DNA of 64,000 nucleotides, taken from positions 248,001 through 312,000 of the forward strand of contig CP022114.1 of NCBI GenBank assembly GCA_002211745.1. The letters are read 5' to 3'. The notes under the pieces are model-generated. The model was not told where the DNA came from. It did no database searches and saw nothing but the letters and a program-made list of their open reading frames with translations. Source of the DNA: Kluyvera genomosp. 3 (lineage in GTDB: Bacteria > Pseudomonadota > Gammaproteobacteria > Enterobacterales > Enterobacteriaceae). Shown here piece after piece: positions 32,793-43,068 of the stretch; the stretch's first letter is position 1, and each line of letters starts with the position of its first letter. The position numbers were made by a program, and so were the translations under genes.

Positions 32793-34846
32793 ATGACCAG
32801 AGCAGGCAAAATTACCGCCACAGTAGCAGGGACTTTCTTGTTGTTGATCGTCGTACTCATCGTGGTGATAGCGACCTTTGACTGGAACCGACTCAAACCG
32901 ACCATCAACCAGAAAGTCTCTACAGAACTTAACCGTCCGTTCGCTATCCACGGTGATTTAGGCGTGGTGTGGGAGCGCCAGAAACAGGAAACCGGCTGGC
33001 GAAGCTGGGTACCGTGGCCGCACGTCCATGCGGAAGATATTACGCTCGGCAATCCGCCAGACATCCCGATAAAACGATGGTCCATCTCCCCGCGTGGAAG
33101 CCACCCTCGCGCCGCTGGCGCTGCTGACCAAAACCGTCTGGCTGCCGTGGGTTAAACTGGTGAAACCCGACGCGCGGCTGATTCGCCTGTCAGAAAAAAA
33201 CAATAACTGGACCTTTAATCTCGCCGGGACAAACAGCCGGACTCCAACGCACAGCCCTCCAGTTGGTCTTTCCGCCTCGATAATATTCTCTTCGACCAGG
33301 GCGGATCGCGATTGATGACAAGGTTAGCAAGGCGGATATCGAGATCCTCGTCGATCCGCTGGGCAAGCCGCTGCCGTTTAGTGAGGTGACGGGCACTAAA
33401 GGTAAAAACGAAAAATCCAATGTGGAAGATTACGTTTTTGGACTGAAGGCGAAAGGGCGCTATAACGGCGAACCGCTGAGCGGCACGGGGAAAATTGGCG
33501 GCATGCTGGCGCTGCGCGGCGCGGATGCCTCGTTCCCGGTGCAGGCCGATTTCCGTTCCGGTAATACCCGGGTGGCGTTTGCCGGGTAGTGAATGACCCG
33601 ATGAAAATGGGCGGCGTCGACCTGCAGCTGAAATTTTCCGGCGATTCGCTGGCGGATCTGTATGACCTGACTGGCGTGCTGTTGCCCGATACGCCGCCGT
33701 TTGAGACCGACGGTCGGCTGGTGGCGAAAATCGATACGCAGAAGTCTTCGGTCTTTGATTACCGTGGCTTTAACGGCGGATTGGTGATAGCGATATTCAC
33801 GGCTCGCTCAGCTACACCACCGCTAAGCCGCGTCCGAAGCTGGAGGGCGATCTGGAGTCGCGCCAGCTGCGGCTGGCGGATTTAGGCCCGCTGATTGGCG
33901 TTGATTCCGGCAAAGGCGCGGAACAGTCGAAGCGTGCGGAGCAGAAAAAGGGCGAGAAAAGCATTCAGCCCGCCGACAAAGTGCTGCCGTATGACCGCTT
34001 TGAAACCGACAAATGGAACGTGATGGATGCCGATGTTCGCTTCAAGGGCCGACGTATTGAGCACGGCGGCAGCCTGCCGATTAGCGATCTCTCCACCCAT
34101 ATTGTGCTGAAGAACGCCGACCTGCGTCTGCAGCCGCTGAAGCTTGGCCTGGCGGGCGGCAGCATCAACGCCAACGTTCATCTGGAAGGGGATAAAAAGC
34201 CGATGCAAGGGCGGGCGGATATTCAGGCCGCCGCCTGAAGCTGAAAGAACTGATGCCGGACGTTGAACTGATGCAGAAAACGCTCGGTGAGATGAACGGC
34301 GATGCCGAGCTTCGGGGAACCGGTAACTCTGTGGCGGCGTTACTCGGCAACAGTAACGGCAACCTGAAGCTGCTGATGAACGACGGCTTAATCAGCCGCA
34401 ACTTGATGGAGATCGTCGGGCTGAACGTCGGTAACTATATTGTCGGGCAGATTTTTGGCGACGATGAAGTGCGGGTGAACTGTGCGGCGGCCAATCTCGA
34501 CATCGTCAACGGCGTGGCGCGCCCGCAGATTTTCGCCTTCGATACCGAAAACGCGCTCATCAGCATTAGCGGAACGGCGAGCTTCGCCTCTGAGCAGCTG
34601 GATTTAACCATCGACCCGGAAAGTAAAGGCATACGCATTATTACCTTGCGCTCGCCGCTGTACGTGCGCGGCACCTTCAAGAATCCGCAGGCTGGGGTGA
34701 AAGCGGGGCCGCTTATCGCCCGCGGCGCTGTCGCCGCCGCGCTGGCGACGCTGGTCACGCCGGCCGCCGCGCTGCTGGCGCTGATTTCCCCCTCTGAAGG
34801 CGAGGCAAACCAGTGCCGAACGATTCTCACGCAGATGAAGAAGTAA
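32793..34846 (+). CDS. yhjG: AsmA-family protein YhjG (many frame breaks)
   Basis: One N-terminal membrane helix (ATVAGTFLLLIVVLIVVIATF) followed by a long periplasmic AsmA-like beta-rich body with FDWNRLKP near the start and, at the C-terminus, NLDIVNGVARPQIFAFDTENA and GTFKNPQAGVKAGP, both typical of AsmA proteins. These are thought to bridge the membranes and move phospholipids. At least eight single-base losses scatter through 33065-34235 (for example GGG at about 33224, 33302 and 33584). The repaired length is near 687 residues. It is the most damaged ordinary gene here, so real decay cannot be excluded. Confidence 0.88.
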
Positions 34847-34856
34847 GAAGGAGCAG

Positions 34857-34889
34857 GCCGGATAGGGCGCTGTGGCACCGCTATCCGGC
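34857..34889. repeat. REP-like palindrome between yhjG and yhjE
   Basis: GCCGGATAG and CTATCCGGC form a perfect 9-bp stem around 15 nt, the core form of enteric REP/PU elements. It lies between convergent stops and probably stabilises both mRNA ends. Confidence 0.75.
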
Positions 34890-34896
34890 AAATCAA

Positions 34897-36211
34897 TTAC
34901 AGCGACTGATGGCGCGTCTCATGAGTTAACAGCAGCGCAATCAGCGTTAGCGCGGCCATGCAGGCCAGATAGATGCCAACGGCGGCCAGCCCATAGTTCG
35001 ACTGCAGCCATGCCGCGATATACGGCGCGACCGATGCGCCCAGAATCGACGACACATTGTAGGAGAAGGAGGCTCCGGTATAACGGACTTCCGTCGGGAA
35101 CAGCTCAGGCAGCAGCGCTCCCATCGGGCCAAAGGTCAGGCCCATCAGGCTCAGGCCCACCAACAGATACAGCATAATCAGCGCCGGGTTCCCGGAGCCC
35201 AGCAGCGGCTGGAAGAAGAACAGCGCGAAAATAATAATCAGGCTGGTAATGACGATCATGCTTGGGCGGCGACCAAAACGGTCCGCCAGCAGGCCCGCGA
35301 TTGGCACCATTACGCCAAAGCCAATCACCGCCAACATCAGCATCCACAGCACTTCGTTACGCGGCAAACCCAGACCGTGTGGCACGGCGGCGGTACTGTA
35401 GGTCATCGAGTAGACGGTCATGATGTAGAACAGCGTATAGGTTGCCAGCATGATAAAGGTACCGAGGACCGTCACGCGCACGTGTTTGCTGAGCAGCGTG
35501 CCATCGGCACTTTCACCTGTTTCTTCGCGGCGGCCACTTTGGCGAATACCGGCGTTTCATGCAGCGACACGCGAACGTACAAGCCAATGATCACCAGCAC
35601 CGCCGAGAAGATAAACGGTACGCGCCAGCCCCAGGTCATGAACTGCTCGTCGGTCAGCAGCCAGGAGAGCAGCAGGAAAGTGCCGTTCGCAAAGAAGAAG
35701 CCAATCGGCGCGCCCAGCTGCGGGAACGAGCCGTACAGCGCACGCTTACGCGGCGGGGCGTTCTCGGTCGCCAGCAGCGCCGCGCCGCCCATTCGCCGCC
35801 CAGCCCCAGACCCTGGCCAAAGCGCGCCAGCGCCAGCAGCATCGGTGCCAGAATGCCAATGGTTTCGTAACTCGGCAGCAGACCGATGACCACGGTCGAG
35901 ATCCCCATCGTCAGCAGCGACGCAACCAGCGTCACCTTACGGCCAACGCGGTCGCCGAAGTGGCCAAATAGCGCGGAACCGATAGGGCGGGCGACGAAGG
36001 CAATGGCGAACGTTGCCAGCGATTGCAGCGTGGCCGCCGTCGGATCGCCCTGCGGGAAGAAGATGTGCGGGAAGACGATCACCGCTGCGGTGGCGTAAAT
36101 ATAGAAGTCGAAAAACTCAATGGCGGTGCCGATAAGCGAAGCCACGACGACTTTGTTACGCGAGTTAACCGGAGCGGTTGCCTGTTCGTTGTCGAGTGTT
36201 GTGCTGGTCAT
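34897..36211 (-). CDS. yhjE: MFS transporter YhjE, metabolite:proton symporter type (two frame breaks)
   Basis: Twelve-helix inner-membrane transporter of the MHS subgroup, with the loop 2-3 motif GHFGDRVGRKV and the loop 8-9 repeat ADRFGRRPSM. Repaired length 438. Breaks lie at CC 35501-35502 and CCC 35788-35790 (plus strand); repair restores VPMGTLLSKHVRVT and GLGGEWGGAALL. The substrate is not known; relatives carry organic acids or compatible solutes. Confidence 0.92.
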
Positions 36212-36443
36212 AGTGTTTTCTAATATTTATAGCGAACGAAAGGCCATATTAGACATAGCAAAAGCGACATTTCAATCTGTAACAGGATTGTAAAAGGAGG
36301 CAAAGAAGGTGAAAAAGTGGATAATTTTTATACCAGGAAATTGGCATCCATGAAATGCTTCACATTTTTTGAAGCTTAGAGGATAAAACTGGTTTTTGGT
36401 TAAATAAAAGTTACGGGCTGGATTTATATGCTGAAACGATGGT

Positions 36444-36466
36444 CTGGGCTGAAATTTTCAGCCCAG
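36444..36466. other. Hairpin downstream of yhjD
   Basis: Perfect 10-bp stem CTGGGCTGAA / TTCAGCCCAG with a 3-nt loop, 9 bp beyond the yhjD stop. No T-run on the minus-strand side, so it looks more like a 3'-end stabiliser than a full terminator. The remaining 36212-36443 stretch shows no gene. Confidence 0.5.
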
Positions 36467-36474
36467 CGGTAGGC

Positions 36475-37436
36475 TTAACGGTGGGTTTTGCCCGGCATGC
36501 GCGGGTCATCTTTGTATTCTGCGGTGGCGATCCACGCGGCGCAGAACAGGGTCAGGCGGGCGAAGAAGTAGAAGAACGCCATCAGGCCGAGCACCGAACC
36601 AAACGCCGCGCCGGAAGGCGATTTCACCAGCGTTGGCAGCGTCCAGGTCATGATAATTTTAATCACTTCAAAACCGATGGCGGCAATAAAGGTGCCGCGA
36701 ATCAATGCCTTCTTACGCGGACGATGGCGAGGCAGACGCCAGAAAATCCAGAAGAAGAGCAGGTAGTTGGCGAAGATAGAGATCGCCAGGCCAATCAGTC
36801 GCCAGGCGGGTTTCAGCCACTCGATGCTGTCGAGGTACAGCGCGGAGATAATCATCTGCTGGGCGGAACCGGCCACCGAGGTGATGGACAGCGTGACAAT
36901 TAGCGCAACCAACAGGCCAATCAGCGACACGAAGTCACGCAGGTATTTTACCCAGATGGCCTCCTGGTCCTGCGGCGTGCGTTCCCAGACGTCACGCGAC
37001 TGCGCGCGAATCGCTTCGCGCAGGTTACCCATCCAGTTCACGCCAGAGTAGAGGGCAATCCCAGACCCACCAGGCCGACGGTGGTACGCTGCTGGACGGC
37101 GGTATTAATGGTGCTTTTTAAGGTCGCGGCCAGCGTCGGGTCGCTGACGTTGTTGAGGATTTTATTGAAAATATCCTGAAGTAGCGTGGGATGTGAGGCG
37201 AGGATAAAACCGGCAGCGGCAAACGACACCATCAGGATCGGAATCATCGATAAAAATGAGAAGTAGGTAATCGCCGCACCGAACTGGTTACCCATTCGGT
37301 CATTGAAGCGCTCGGCGGCGCGAATCAGGTGGGCGATGACCGGGCGGCGCTGAATCTTCTGCGCCGTACTGGTGACGGTATCCAGCGCTTTGCTGGCCTT
37401 TTGCTGTAGACGTTTGTCGTTATTTTCCGACGTCAT
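36475..37436 (-). CDS. yhjD: Inner-membrane protein YhjD, YihY/BrkB family (one frame break)
   Basis: About 320 residues with six or so membrane helices (AAITYFSFLSMIPILMVSFA early, FARLTLFCAAWIATAEY late). In E. coli altered YhjD can bypass the LPS precursor flippase MsbA, so a lipid transport role is suspected. The break at CCC 37060-37062 (plus strand) is repaired by one base to read GLGIALYSGVNWMGN. Confidence 0.92.
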
Positions 37437-37527
37437 CAGGGGAAATTTCCTTTTTATTGCTTTTACTTAAGTATAGAGGGTTCTGCGGAGTCGGTGCTGT
37501 TTGCCCCAACCGGACCCGGTGCCAGAT

Positions 37528-38427
37528 TCAATCGACATAGTCGCGCAGCACCTCGGTTAACCACTCCATCAACACATGCACCCGGCGCGACAGGTTGCGG
37601 CGGTGAGGATAAATCAGCGATACCGGCATTGGTTCCGCCCGATACTGCGGCAGAATTTCCACCAGTGTGCCGTCGCGCAGCGCTTCGCGGACGCCAACTC
37701 GCGGAACCTGAATGATGCCCAGCCCTGCCAGACAGGCCGCATGGTAGGTTTCGGTACTGTTTACCGTCAGCACTCCGCCTGTTTTCACCCATTGCGTTCC
37801 GGTATCCCTTGCCACTTCAAAGCCTTGCGGACGCACGCCGAGGTTTACCGCATAGTGTACCAGCGCATGGCTGCTGAGATCTTCCAGTGATTCCGGATAG
37901 CCGAAGCGGGCGAGATACGCCGGGCTGGCGCAGTTGATAATGGTGAGCTTACCGAGCGGGCGTGCAATCAGTCCCGAATCCTTCAGCGTACCGACGCGTA
38001 CCACGCAGTCAAACCCTTCGCGAATCACATCCACCAGGCGATCGCTGCTGCTGAGTTCCAGTTCGATACCGGGATAGTGTTGCAAAAAGTCGGGCAGGCG
38101 GGGAATGACCACATTCCGGGCGACAGCGACCGGCATATCCACCCGCAATCGACCACTGATGCTGCTGGGATCGTTCTGGAACATGCCGTCCAGCTCATCA
38201 AGATTGCTCAGGAGATCTTTAGCACGCTCAAAGTAGACCATCCCGTCCTGCGTCAGCAGCACGCGGCGGGTAGTGCGGTGCAGCAGGCGGCAGCCAAGGT
38301 GATTCTCCAGCGCCTGAATCTGTCGCGATACGCTACCTTTAGGAAGGCCCAGCGTGTCGGCCGCACGGGAAAAACTCTCCAGTTCGGCCACGCGGATGAA
38401 TAGCTGCATTGCGTGAATTTTATCCAT
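37528..38427 (-). CDS. yhjC: LysR-family regulator YhjC (RcdB)
   Basis: Intact 299-residue LysR protein: winged HTH in MQLFIRVAELESFSRAADTL and GSVSRQIQALE, then an effector domain. I recall E. coli YhjC being linked to csgD control under the name RcdB. It is divergent from the SDR gene at 38547, which it may regulate. Confidence 0.9.
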   Translation of the reverse strand: MDKIHAMQLFIRVAELESFSRAADTLGLPKGSVSRQIQALENHLGCRLLHRTTRRVLLTQDGMVYFERAKDLLSNLDELDGMFQNDPSSISGRLRVDMPVAVARNVVIPRLPDFLQHYPGIELELSSSDRLVDVIREGFDCVVRVGTLKDSGLIARPLGKLTIINCASPAYLARFGYPESLEDLSSHALVHYAVNLGVRPQGFEVARDTGTQWVKTGGVLTVNSTETYHAACLAGLGIIQVPRVGVREALRDGTLVEILPQYRAEPMPVSLIYPHRRNLSRRVHVLMEWLTEVLRDYVD

Positions 38428-38546
38428 CAGAATGACCTATTGTTGTTGTAATTGAGACAGTGAAGCGTAATTAGCAGTATTTATTGTTCTTTTATCACCT
38501 AATAAGCTTGTTCTCAACGTACACACCACCTGAAATGAGGTTTCCT

Positions 38547-39304
38547 ATGAACCAGCGTATTGCGATTGTGACCGGCGGCAGCCGTGGATTGGGAAAAAAT
38601 GCAGTGCTGAAGCTCGCCGCACAGGGAACGGATATTATTTTTACCTACAACAGCCAACGTGATGCTGCCCTGCAGGTTGTCGCCGAAGTGGAACAAACAG
38701 GGGCGAAAGCGGTGGCATTGCAGCTGAACGTCAGCGAAACTGCGAGCTTTACCGCATTTGCCGGGCAGGTGAAAACGCAGCTTAAGCAGGTGTGGGGTCG
38801 GGAGACATTTGATTATTTAGTGAACAATGCCGGTATTGGTCTCTATGCACCGTTTGCCGAGACATCGGAAGCGCTGTTCGATGAGCTGATGAACATTCAT
38901 TTTAAGGGACCGTTCTTCCTCACCCAGCAGCTTCTGCCATTGATGGCTGACGGCGGGCGCATTCTTAACGTTTCGACCGGGCTGGCGCGCTTTGCACTGC
39001 CGGGCTACGCGGCTTACGCGTCCATGAAAGGGGCGATGGAGGTCCTCACGCGCTACCAGGCAAAAGAACTCGGCGCGCGGGAATCTCCGTCAACAGTATC
39101 GCGCCAGGGGCCATTGAAACCGACTTTGGCGGCGGACGCGTGCGTGACAACGAAGAGCTGAATAAATACGTGGCCTCGCAAACCGCGCTAGGCCGTGTCG
39201 GCCTGCCGGACGATATCGGCGACGCTATCGCCGCCCTGCTCAGCGACAATCTGCGCTGGATGACCGCGCAGCGTATTGAAGTTTCGGGTGGGATGTTCCT
39301 GTAA
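38547..39304 (+). CDS. Short-chain dehydrogenase/reductase (one frame break)
   Basis: Classical SDR of about 252 residues: NAD(P)-binding TGGSRGLGKNA, NNAGIG, catalytic Ser in LNVSTGLARF, YAAYASMKG (YxxxK), and the C-terminal RIEVSGGMFL. ATG 38547 follows TGAGG. One G is missing at GGG 39079-39081; repair gives GARGISVNSIAPGAIETDF. Sits divergent from yhjC, an arrangement common for LysR targets. Substrate unknown. Confidence 0.88.
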
Positions 39305-39330
39305 TCGCTACGCACTTTTCATATTGTGCT

Positions 39331-39363
39331 GAAATAAGTCCGAATTCGGGCTTATTTCATTTT
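39331..39363 (+). terminator. Terminator after the SDR gene
   Basis: GAAATAAGTCCG / CGGGCTTATTTC forms a 12-bp stem (one G-T) with an AATT loop and a short T-run. The following 270 bp up to yhjB are AT-rich and show no gene. Confidence 0.75.
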
Positions 39364-39633
39364 GCGCTTTCTATTTTTCCATCGATAATCTACATTTCGT
39401 CAAATAATATTTATCGTTAGCCCTTCCTCTCAGTTTTTCCTTAATCATGATGTGATGAGTTATGTGAATGCGTAATGGCGATCTCAGGGTTGTAATTATT
39501 CATAATTATGATGTTTAGATCGCCGCTTATCTACGTAAAATGCCCCTGGCCAAACGGCGAGTTCTTATTTTATGCCGCGAGGATTACTCTTCCGGTCATT
39601 AATAACAGTTTATTTTTTTAATGGGAAACCGTT

Positions 39634-40259
39634 ATGCAGGTAGTCATGTTTGACAGGCAGTCAATATTTATTCATGGAATGAAAATTAGCTTACAGGAAC
39701 ACATTCCAGGAATTGATGTTTGTGCCGTCAACCAGGCCGATGACCTGTGGCGGCAGTTGTTACAGCATCCGGATGCGCTGCTCATTCTGGATGGGGAATG
39801 GATCCCGGATTTTGCCAGTGGTTGTTGCAGGAGAAGTTTCAGCAGTTTCCGGAGTCTAAATGTATCATCATCGTCAATGAATATAACCAGGCCTGGCTCA
39901 GCAATATGATGGCATTTAATGTGCAGGCGATTATTCCGCGCGATGCCAGCGTAGAGGTATTTGTACAAACCATCAAAAGCGTGATGCGTGGGCTAATTTG
40001 CCTGCCGGGCGACTGGCGAATGGAGTATGAGCAAACGAGACATGGGCTGGATAACTTAAGCCAACGTCAGCGAGAAATATTAACCCTGCTGGCGAACGGA
40101 GAAACCAATAAAGAGATTAGCCGGACGTTGAATATTAGCGCCGGAACGGTGAAAGCCCACCTGGAGTCTTTGTACCGCCGCCTGGATGTGAAGAATCGTA
40201 CTCAGGCGGCGATGTTGCTTAATCATCGCCAGGATTTACAGCCAGGCGGTCTGGAATAA
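39634..40259 (+). CDS. yhjB: LuxR-type regulator YhjB (one frame break)
   Basis: N-terminal receiver-like part (MQVVMFDRQSIFIHGMKISL) and C-terminal LuxR HTH (LSQRQREILTLLANGETNKE, KAHLESLYRRLDVKNRTQAA). The N-terminal domain lacks the usual phospho-acceptor Asp context, so it may not be a classical response regulator. One T is missing at TTTT 39810-39813. Repaired length 208. Confidence 0.9.
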
Positions 40260-40677
40260 GGTGGCTTCAGCCTGGCGTTGGCGCGCCAGGCTGCTCTCCT
40301 GCTCTCCTGCGCGGAGCCACTCGGCCAGCGCGGCGTTAAAATCCTGGCGGTTAATCTCTTGTGTTATCGGCGATAGCTGAATGCCCTCTGGCCCGAGGCT
40401 AAAGGCCAGCGACAGCAGCGCGTCAAACTGATGCTGTGCCAGCGGTACGTTGATGCACTGAAGAAGCACCTGCCGATAATATTCCACGTCCCGTTCAAAC
40501 AGCGCCTCCGCCTGCGGGTGGGTTAACAGCGTATCAAAGCGTTCCCGGTCATGAATAAGATGCCCATAGCCAATCACCCAAAACCCTCCGCATCGCGGTA
40601 TTTCTCCAGCGAAAGCCCTGAAAACGCTTAATAAATGCCAAACCCTGTCGGCTCGGCATGGTGATGCCTGTGCTCAT
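40236..40677 (-). CDS. GH24 lysozyme-like protein lacking catalytic Glu (two frame breaks)
   Basis: Repaired to about 147 residues with the T4-lysozyme core FQGLSLEKYRDAEGFWVIGYGH followed by a helical C-terminal half ending LARQRQAEATLFQTAW. In active enzymes the first motif is FEG and the last TIGYGH; here Glu is Gln and Thr is Val, with only the Asp (YRD) kept. It has no signal peptide and no holin nearby. Breaks at AAAA 40580-40583 and CCC 40616-40618 (plus strand). ATG 40677 or 40659 could be the start. The 3' end overlaps the yhjB end by 24 bp. Confidence 0.75.
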
Positions 40678-40728
40678 GATGCTCTCTCTCCGGTAATGCG
40701 AGAAGTGTAAAAGAGCGGGCTCACCCGC

Positions 40729-41274
40729 CTATTGGCCGGATGACGGTGAATTATCATATTCGTGGTTGAGTAGGCCAAACAGCCAGTCGTTGTGCCACTG
40801 CCCGGCGAGGAAATAGCTCTCGCGCAGCTCGCCTTCAAGACGGAATCCGAGTTTTTCCAGGGTGCGGCGCGAGGCCATATTGCCCGCCGTGACCGTCGCG
40901 GTGAGCCGACGAATACCGCCGGTGCTAAAGGCATAGTCGCACACCGCACGCAGTGATTCAGTGCCGTAGCCTCTGCCCTGCGACTCAGGGGCGAATAAAA
41001 ATCCCACTTCCGCACAGTCATGGTCGCGATGAATATAGCCGGTGATACCAAGCGCCGCATTCTGCTTGTCGCTAACCAGCAAACAGAGCCAGTGTGCGTC
41101 ACCGGGCGACCAGTGAGGCAGTCGGGAATCAAAGGCGGCGCGGATCTCGCTCTCACTGCGTTTGTCCGCCACAAAGCGCATCACCTGCGGGTGCTGCTGA
41201 AGGGCGAGAAAGAAGGGCCAGTCGCGGTCGACAAGCTGTGTGCAGACTAAACGTTCGGTGGTGAGCGCGATCAT
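40729..41274 (-). CDS. GNAT acetyltransferase, RimJ/RimL type
   Basis: Intact 181-residue protein starting MIALTTERLVCTQLVD. The acetyl-CoA loop is QGRGYG within GFLFAPESQGRGYGTESL and the C-terminus has the NMASRRTLEKLGF element of RimJ-like enzymes that acetylate protein N-termini or small molecules. Divergent from the HEPN gene; target unknown. Confidence 0.85.
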   Translation of the reverse strand: MIALTTERLVCTQLVDRDWPFFLALQQHPQVMRFVADKRSESEIRAAFDSRLPHWSPGDAHWLCLLVSDKQNAALGITGYIHRDHDCAEVGFLFAPESQGRGYGTESLRAVCDYAFSTGGIRRLTATVTAGNMASRRTLEKLGFRLEGELRESYFLAGQWHNDWLFGLLNHEYDNSPSSGQ

Positions 41275-41409
41275 AATTTCACATTCTGAGTGGGGCACAG
41301 GACTGTTAATTTGCCTGATTTCGTCTATGGTGTAACGACAAAAATTACATAAAAATAACATTTTAACCCTAAGGCTAAGCGGCCTTGCTGTTGGTGAAGG
41401 AACGTGAAG

Positions 41410-42995
41410 ATGTCGACGTCGTCGCGTCAGGTTGGTCAGCACTTTGAGCATTGCCTGAGCATTATTCGCCAGGCCTCCATTGAAATACTCACTCTGCTTA
41501 AGCTCCGCGTGACGGAGGGTAAAGATCCCGCTGGTTTCTGGAGCAGTTGGATCAGGCCGGCTGAATCTCGGCGGCTGGGGCGCCGTCGCCCAACGCCTCG
41601 GCATCAACGACAGCCAGCTAAGTGAATTTATGCTGCAACTGCGCCACCTTCAGCAGGGGATCCCTCGTATGAACACGGGCAAGGGCGACGGAGAACCAGT
41701 TGATTGCGGCGCTGCGCTTTGTCGTAACGCTGGAACAAATCAAACAGCAGCAGCCTCTGCTCATGTTCAACACCGGCTATGCCAGTGACGGCGAACATCT
41801 TCAGGAGCCAGCGCTGCGCCAGCTTCGGGCCGTTGAGCTGACTATCCGCGGCCTGATCGGCGAGGCTTGGCCTGATGAACCGCATTTGCATCATTTTCTG
41901 AAGTCGCAGTTCGGGCCGCAAGCGTGCGCCCGTTGGCACTCGCGAAGCCCGTCGGGCGAGATGCTTGACGGCATGACCTTCAGCGAGATGGCGCTGTTGC
42001 TTGTCGATAAGAAAACATTCTCCCGCCATTTTACTTCGTTCTTCAACTATGCGACCGCGCTGACGTTTCTGGTTGAGCAGCGCTTAACGCTGCATCTGTT
42101 TCTTGATGACATCCGGCGGATGCGAAATTCGGTACTGGCCCATCGGACGTTGGGGAAATGGAGTGCCTACTGCTGGACTTATACACGCAGCAGATTGCCG
42201 CGCCGGTTCAGCGCGCCTATGAGCAGGGGCGCACCCGCGTTAATCCCGCCAGCCTGATGGCCGCAGACGGCGCTGAGGTCCAGCAGTTCTGGGAGCGGGC
42301 GCATGACTATGCGCGTGCCTACGGTCTGGATGGTCGGCCCATTCCCGACAGCATCGAGCGGCTGTCGCAGAAAACGCGACAGCGTGCCGATACGCGAGAA
42401 CGCATTATTGCCGCCGTGCTGTGGAGTGCGGTCGGCGTAACCGTGCTGGTGATGGCGCTGGGCGGTATCTGGCTTCTCACCGCGACGCCCGAGGTGGTGC
42501 CGTCTGCGGTCTCGCCGATTGAAGAACAGGCGACCGCTGCGGAGGCGCGTGCGACGCCTTCGCCCGTGAAATTCTGGCTCGGCGCGGGATTCTTTGGGAC
42601 AGTAATGCGCTGCGTTCGGCGATCGACAGCAATAATATTGAGGTGGCCGAACTCTTTTTACGCGGCGGGATGAACTGGCAACTGGCCTGGACCGATCTGG
42701 CGATGTCCGCTGGTCATCAAACGGTGCTCAATCTGCTCTTACGCTACCGCCTGCAGATGGACGAGCCGAAGCCCTGCCGACGGTTTATCACTACCCTTAC
42801 GCACGAGATGTCACAGGGTGCGCCGCTTAATACGGTGCGGAAATCCTATCTTCAGACCTTCTGTACGACCCGGCGGTCGTGGCCCGCCAGCGGCAGGCGG
42901 TGGATAACGCGCAGCGGCGCAATCAGGCTACGGGTAATGCGGAAAGTAAAAAATGGCTGCTGATACAGCGATCTATCTATGAGGTGATTCGTTAA
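41410..42995 (+). CDS. HEPN-domain membrane protein with ankyrin-like C-terminus, STY4199 family (many frame breaks)
   Basis: Repair of about ten short-run losses (for example near 41535, 41559, 41681, 42154, 42594, 42770 and 42822-42840) gives a protein of roughly 530 residues. Layout: helical N-terminus (RQASIEILTLLKLRV); a HEPN-like core with RRMRNSVLAH, the R-x(4-6)-H RNase motif; a hydrophobic helix near residue 345 (AVLWSAVGVTVLVMALGGIW); then two ankyrin-like repeats (ALRSAIDSNNIEVAELFLRG, DLAMSAGHQTVLNLLLRY) and a basic C-terminal helix. I recall this as the STY4199 HEPN family of enterics. HEPN proteins are often RNA-cutting toxins or defence effectors; the role here is unknown. ATG 41410 follows AAGGA. 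Confidence 0.72.
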
Positions 42996-43068
42996 GAAGG
43001 ATGCGCGACGCGCGATGGGACGGATGGTACACCCGTAACCACCGCGCATCTCGCGTCACGCAATGCGA

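Noticed and set aside
40236-40677. Prophage remnant indicated by the lysozyme-fold gene
   Set aside because: No holin, spanin, terminase, capsid or integrase genes around it; a single domesticated gene is simpler.
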